From IMG/VR virus record IMGVR_UViG_3300045115_000108, positions 1 through 22,730 of that record: a stretch of DNA of 22,730 nucleotides. One strand, written 5' to 3'. The notes below the pieces were generated by a model. It was not told the DNA's origin. It saw nothing but the letters and a program-made list of their open reading frames with translations, and did not search any database. Position 1 is the first letter of the stretch; each line of letters opens with the position of its first letter. Shown here piece by piece: positions 20,122 through 22,730 of the stretch. The position numbers and the translations under genes are program-made. Source of the stretch: a virus.

Positions 20122-20412
20122 ATGTCAGACGATCCGAAAATCAGACAAGAACTTAACAGAATCCTCGATAAGGCCAATACAGACGTTCGTTCCCTGACTG
20201 ATGCAGACAAGTCATTTCTCCGCGCCCGATCCGCATATCTCGGAAAGAGAACCAAAGATTTTCTTGCCGACGTTCTGAAACCCGCAGATCAACGAGTCGT
20301 GGAACGCAGAGCCTCCCATTCCAGACGGAGCAAGGATCAGGCAGAAAAGAAATCCCAACAGGATCAAAATGCTCATCTTGAGCAAACGGCAGGAGGAGAA
20401 GAAATAGGATAA
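20122..20412 (+). CDS. Hypothetical head-operon protein
   Basis: 96 residues from ATG 20122; an in-frame start at 20080 lies upstream of the promoter and is rejected. The product is helical and polar (MSDDPKIRQELNRILDKANT) with a basic middle (ERRASHSRRSKDQAEKKSQQ) and an acidic end. It lies just before the scaffold-like gene. Position suggests a head assembly accessory protein. Confidence 0.65.
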   Translation: MSDDPKIRQELNRILDKANTDVRSLTDADKSFLRARSAYLGKRTKDFLADVLKPADQRVVERRASHSRRSKDQAEKKSQQDQNAHLEQTAGGEEIG

Positions 20413-20457
20413 AACCATATCATTAACTCAATCAAACCCTAGCAATAGGATCGATAT

Positions 20458-21363
20458 ATGAGCGAACCACAAAAACGTACCAGAGAGGAATTGGAAAGAG
20501 AAAACGTAGAACTCCTCAAAAAGATAGAGAAAGATAACCCAACGCCCAGCAGCCCGGTTCCACCGACCGCCAGCGCCAGTGAAGAAGTCCCGACGCCATC
20601 CCCAAGCAAAGACGTTCCGAGTTCTTCCCCGTCTGCAAGTGAAGAAGTACCAACCGCATCCCCATCGGCCAGTGAAGAAGTCCCTCCCAGCCCCAGTCCG
20701 GACGTTCCTCCGGAAAAATCTCCGAAGAAGGAAGAACCCAAAAAAGAAGAGAAGCCGATGGAAGACTGGAAAAAGCGACACGATGAATCGACGAGGGAAG
20801 CGCAGCGCCTCTACCGGAACAACAGCCAGATGATGACGGCGATTGCTGAGGCGAGCAATCTTCCCGATCCAACGGAGGAAGAACTCAAAACTGAGTACAA
20901 AAATTGGGACGACTTATCAGAAACGGAGCGTACGTTTGCCAAAGATTCATTCATCAATAAGCGATTCCGTGCTTCTGTTGCCAAGGCCGCAGCAGAACAA
21001 AAAGGAGTCCAGGAATGGCGAGACCGAGTGGATTCATTTATTGAAGATCCCCGGACGCTCACTGATAATCCGGATCTTGAGGGCAAAGAAGATGAATTCC
21101 TGGAGTTTGTGCTTGCAGATAATAAACTTGTCGGCACGGATTTTTCTATATTAGTAGGAGCATTTCTCCATGCGGAATCAAAGAAACCGAAAAAAACGAA
21201 TAAAGGAGATATGTTTCCGACTGGAAAAAGTGGTCCTGCAGAAAAACCACATCGGAAGAGTGACAAAATAAGCCAGTCGGATGCGGAGGTTTTGAAAATC
21301 TCAAATTACAAAAAATATCTTGAATTCTTAAAGGCCGGAAAAATCGAACAATCAGAAGTTTGA
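20458..21363 (+). CDS. Scaffold-like protein with Pro/Ser repeat region
   Basis: 301 residues, between the small head genes and the capsid gene, the usual scaffold position. An N-terminal coiled coil (ELERENVELLKKIEKD) precedes a low-complexity region (28-85) with three copies of ASEEVP (40-45, 60-65, 71-76) and Pro/Ser spacers. A long helical middle (REAQRLYRNNSQMMTAIAEA) and a Lys-rich C-terminal helix (SDAEVLKISNYKKYLEFLKA) follow, the kind of end that binds capsid. Helical, highly charged and of this length, it fits a scaffolding protein; no protease site was seen. The SD is modest (ATAGGATCG). Confidence 0.78.
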   Translation: MSEPQKRTREELERENVELLKKIEKDNPTPSSPVPPTASASEEVPTPSPSKDVPSSSPSASEEVPTASPSASEEVPPSPSPDVPPEKSPKKEEPKKEEKPMEDWKKRHDESTREAQRLYRNNSQMMTAIAEASNLPDPTEEELKTEYKNWDDLSETERTFAKDSFINKRFRASVAKAAAEQKGVQEWRDRVDSFIEDPRTLTDNPDLEGKEDEFLEFVLADNKLVGTDFSILVGAFLHAESKKPKKTNKGDMFPTGKSGPAEKPHRKSDKISQSDAEVLKISNYKKYLEFLKAGKIEQSEV

Positions 21364-21378
21364 GGCTAAATTACCCTA

Positions 21379-21408
21379 TTGACGGGCAGGAATTTTAACC
21401 TTTACACT
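21379..21408 (+). promoter_or_regulatory. Promoter (TTGACG-N18-TACACT) for capsid gene
   Basis: TTGACG 21379-21384, 18-nt spacer, TACACT 21403-21408. Transcription from about 21415 gives a leader of about 57 nt, the only long leader in this promoter class. Confidence 0.68.
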
Positions 21409-21437
21409 TATTGCATACTCTTCCAAACCCTCTTTGA

Positions 21438-21471
21438 GGATCGGTAAGAAAAGATAAATTTTACCGAATCC
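21438..21471 (+). promoter_or_regulatory. Hairpin abutting the capsid start codon
   Basis: GGATCGGTAA (21438-21447) pairs with TTACCG-a-ATCC (21461-21471), 10 bp with one bulge. ATG 21472 follows at once. There is no SD between hairpin and start. Confidence 0.65.
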
Positions 21472-22581
21472 ATGGCATCTACACGAGCAACCACATTAGC
21501 ACAAGCATTCTCCAATAAGATATTGGCCGAAATGTATGATCGGTCCCTCACGGACGCCATTGTCAATCGAGACTACCAGGGTGAAATCAACGGCGTCGGA
21601 AGCAAGCTTAATATGCTTAACTTCGCCCGTCTCTCGGAGAAAACCTATGCAGGTTCAGCCCTTTCTGCAGATGATTTAACCGAGAACAATGCAATCCTCA
21701 CGATCTCACAGCAAAAATCCTTCTACTGGAAAGAGAAAACTCTCGACAACTGGAAATCCTACATCAAAGACCCGCATCCAACAATCGTCGCCCAAGTAGC
21801 TGGGGAACGCAACAAAAACATGGATGCGTATGTCCTCGGCCTTTACGGAGACGTTCAAGCAGGAAACAGAGTTGGAACCAACTACACAACCGGTACGGTT
21901 GCTGTTGCAGCGACGACCGGTGTCGTAACGGGATCAGGAACGACATTCACCGCTGCAATGGTTGGGTTGGGATTCAAAGCTACCGGTCATACCAAGTGGT
22001 ATCGGATCAAGACATATACGAATGCAACGTCCATCACTATCGAGGATGACCTTGATGATGTTGATAGCGCATACACTGGCGGAGCAATTACCGCAGGAGC
22101 CACATACACGATTGAAGCATCAACCGCAGTAGCAGTCACGACATCCAATCTTTTGCAAAAGATCGCAGACGTCAAACAGAAACTTGATGAATCAGAGGCA
22201 AACGGATTCTCAGCAGTCCCAATGGAAGGCAGATTCCTCATCGTTCCCCCTGCCTTCCTGAACATCTATTACCGGGCGACAGGCGTGGCACTCCATGTTC
22301 CGGCAGTCTGGGAAAACCTCGTCAACAAAGGTCTTGCGGGAGAATTACTCGGATTCAGAGTATTCGTATCGAATCACTTGACCGGAAACAACACTGACGG
22401 ATACCACATCCTTGCCGGACATCCGAATTGGATAACCTTTGCGGAAAAGATTTTACAGAATCGAATTGAGGAAGACTTAATCGGGGATTTTGGAACAGCG
22501 TATAAAGACCTGTTTGTATACGGAGGGAAGGTTCCAGACGCCCGACGCGCACAAGCAGCGGAACTGTTCTGCACATTCTAA
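21472..22581 (+). CDS. Major capsid protein with inserted beta domain
   Basis: 369 residues. The N-terminal half (TLAQAFSNKILAEMYDRSLT; SEKTYAGSALSADDLTENNA) and the C-terminal RFLIVPPAFLN, GFRVFVSN, DLFVYGGKVPDARRAQAAEL pattern fit an HK97-fold coat protein. Residues about 139-218 are a Thr/Gly/Ala-rich insert (TTGTVAVAATTGVVTGSGTT) resembling the beta-sandwich insertions that decorate phage coats and tail proteins. There is no obvious N-terminal delta domain, so the separate scaffold-like gene is probably needed. The start ATG has no SD. Confidence 0.9.
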   Translation: MASTRATTLAQAFSNKILAEMYDRSLTDAIVNRDYQGEINGVGSKLNMLNFARLSEKTYAGSALSADDLTENNAILTISQQKSFYWKEKTLDNWKSYIKDPHPTIVAQVAGERNKNMDAYVLGLYGDVQAGNRVGTNYTTGTVAVAATTGVVTGSGTTFTAAMVGLGFKATGHTKWYRIKTYTNATSITIEDDLDDVDSAYTGGAITAGATYTIEASTAVAVTTSNLLQKIADVKQKLDESEANGFSAVPMEGRFLIVPPAFLNIYYRATGVALHVPAVWENLVNKGLAGELLGFRVFVSNHLTGNNTDGYHILAGHPNWITFAEKILQNRIEEDLIGDFGTAYKDLFVYGGKVPDARRAQAAELFCTF

Positions 22582-22612
22582 ACCTAACATTGATATACAG
22601 TGTTGGTGCTAC

Positions 22613-22689
22613 TTAAAGCCTAAAGCTTTATTAAAGCCTAGCTTTTATGAAAAGTCTGTAGGCTTTAAGACAAGCAACAGGCTTTTTTT
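22613..22689 (+). terminator. Repeat-built terminator with competing stems
   Basis: TTAAAGCCTA occurs at 22613-22622 and 22631-22640. Its inverse TAGGCTTTAA is at 22659-22668, and AGGCTTTTTTT at 22679-22689. The second copy pairs with 22659-22668 around CTTTT-ATG-AAAAG; the first copy can pair with 22679-22685 to make a T7-ended terminator. TAAAGCTTTA (22621-22630) is a palindrome. Confidence 0.65.
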
Positions 22690-22700
22690 GATGGATATAT

Positions 22701-22730
22701 ATGTCAACATTTGAACTCAAATCACAGTTG
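22701..22730 (+). CDS. Start of next gene (truncated by window)
   Basis: ATG 22701 opens ten codons (MSTFELKSQL) to the window end, just after the terminator. A head-tail completion protein would be expected here, but too little is visible to judge; GATGG is the only SD-like sequence. Confidence 0.4.
   Translation, partial: MSTFELKSQL

Noticed and set aside
20578-20690. Short DNA repeats (AGTGAAGAAGT) as a mobile or regulatory repeat
   Set aside because: They encode the repeated ASEEVP of the scaffold-like protein and are in frame, so they are protein repeats.

Overview
The window is one stretch of a tailed bacteriophage (or prophage) genome from an uncultivated host. A terminase small/large pair, portal, scaffold-like protein and HK97-type capsid protein lie at the right. 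Two very large virion-associated 'polyvalent' (DNA-ejection type) proteins and a lysis cassette lie at the left. No tRNA, rRNA, CRISPR array, integrase or insertion sequence was seen. The host cannot be read from the sequence. The TANNNT-type -10 boxes, many apparently leaderless genes, FtsL/DivIC-like protein and membrane proteins with Thr-Pro linkers would suit a Patescibacteria (CPR) or similar host, but that is inference.

Layout. 2-4659: two giant virion proteins, the first cut by the window edge. 4668-6433: lysis cassette (small membrane proteins, C39-like papain-fold hydrolase), closed by a terminator. 6500-7442: an HNH nuclease preceded by a strong-RBS micro-ORF, and convergent to it the only minus-strand gene, which has its own promoter. 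7460-8560: about 1.1 kb almost without convincing genes. It holds a promoter, a ~135-nt RNA ending in a 22-bp terminator helix, and a ~430-nt stretch dense in perfect helices that looks like a large structured RNA. 8600-13041: about seventeen small accessory genes, several with zinc-ribbon cysteines, plus a membrane-tethered lysozyme/transglycosylase-like protein and a DUF4326 protein. 13038-15517: recombination and DNA-handling genes (Rad52-like annealing protein, FtsL/DivIC-like protein, RusA-like resolvase, winged helix). 15549-22730: packaging and head genes (TerS, TerL, portal, small head genes including a Met-rich heptapeptide-repeat protein, scaffold, capsid, start of the next gene).

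How the parts work together. A family of seven intergenic promoters, TTGACA-like, exactly 18 nt spacer, then TA(C/G)N(C/G)T, precedes the small RNA, two accessory operons, TerS, portal, a pre-scaffold gene and the capsid gene. In four cases the start codon lies 6-8 nt after the -10 box, so these mRNAs should be leaderless or nearly so. Two of the promoters share a 42-bp block including a spacer dyad that could be an operator. The strongest candidates for something undescribed are this leaderless promoter regulon, the two RNAs at 7661-8410, the phage FtsL/DivIC-like gene and the Met-rich repeat protein.
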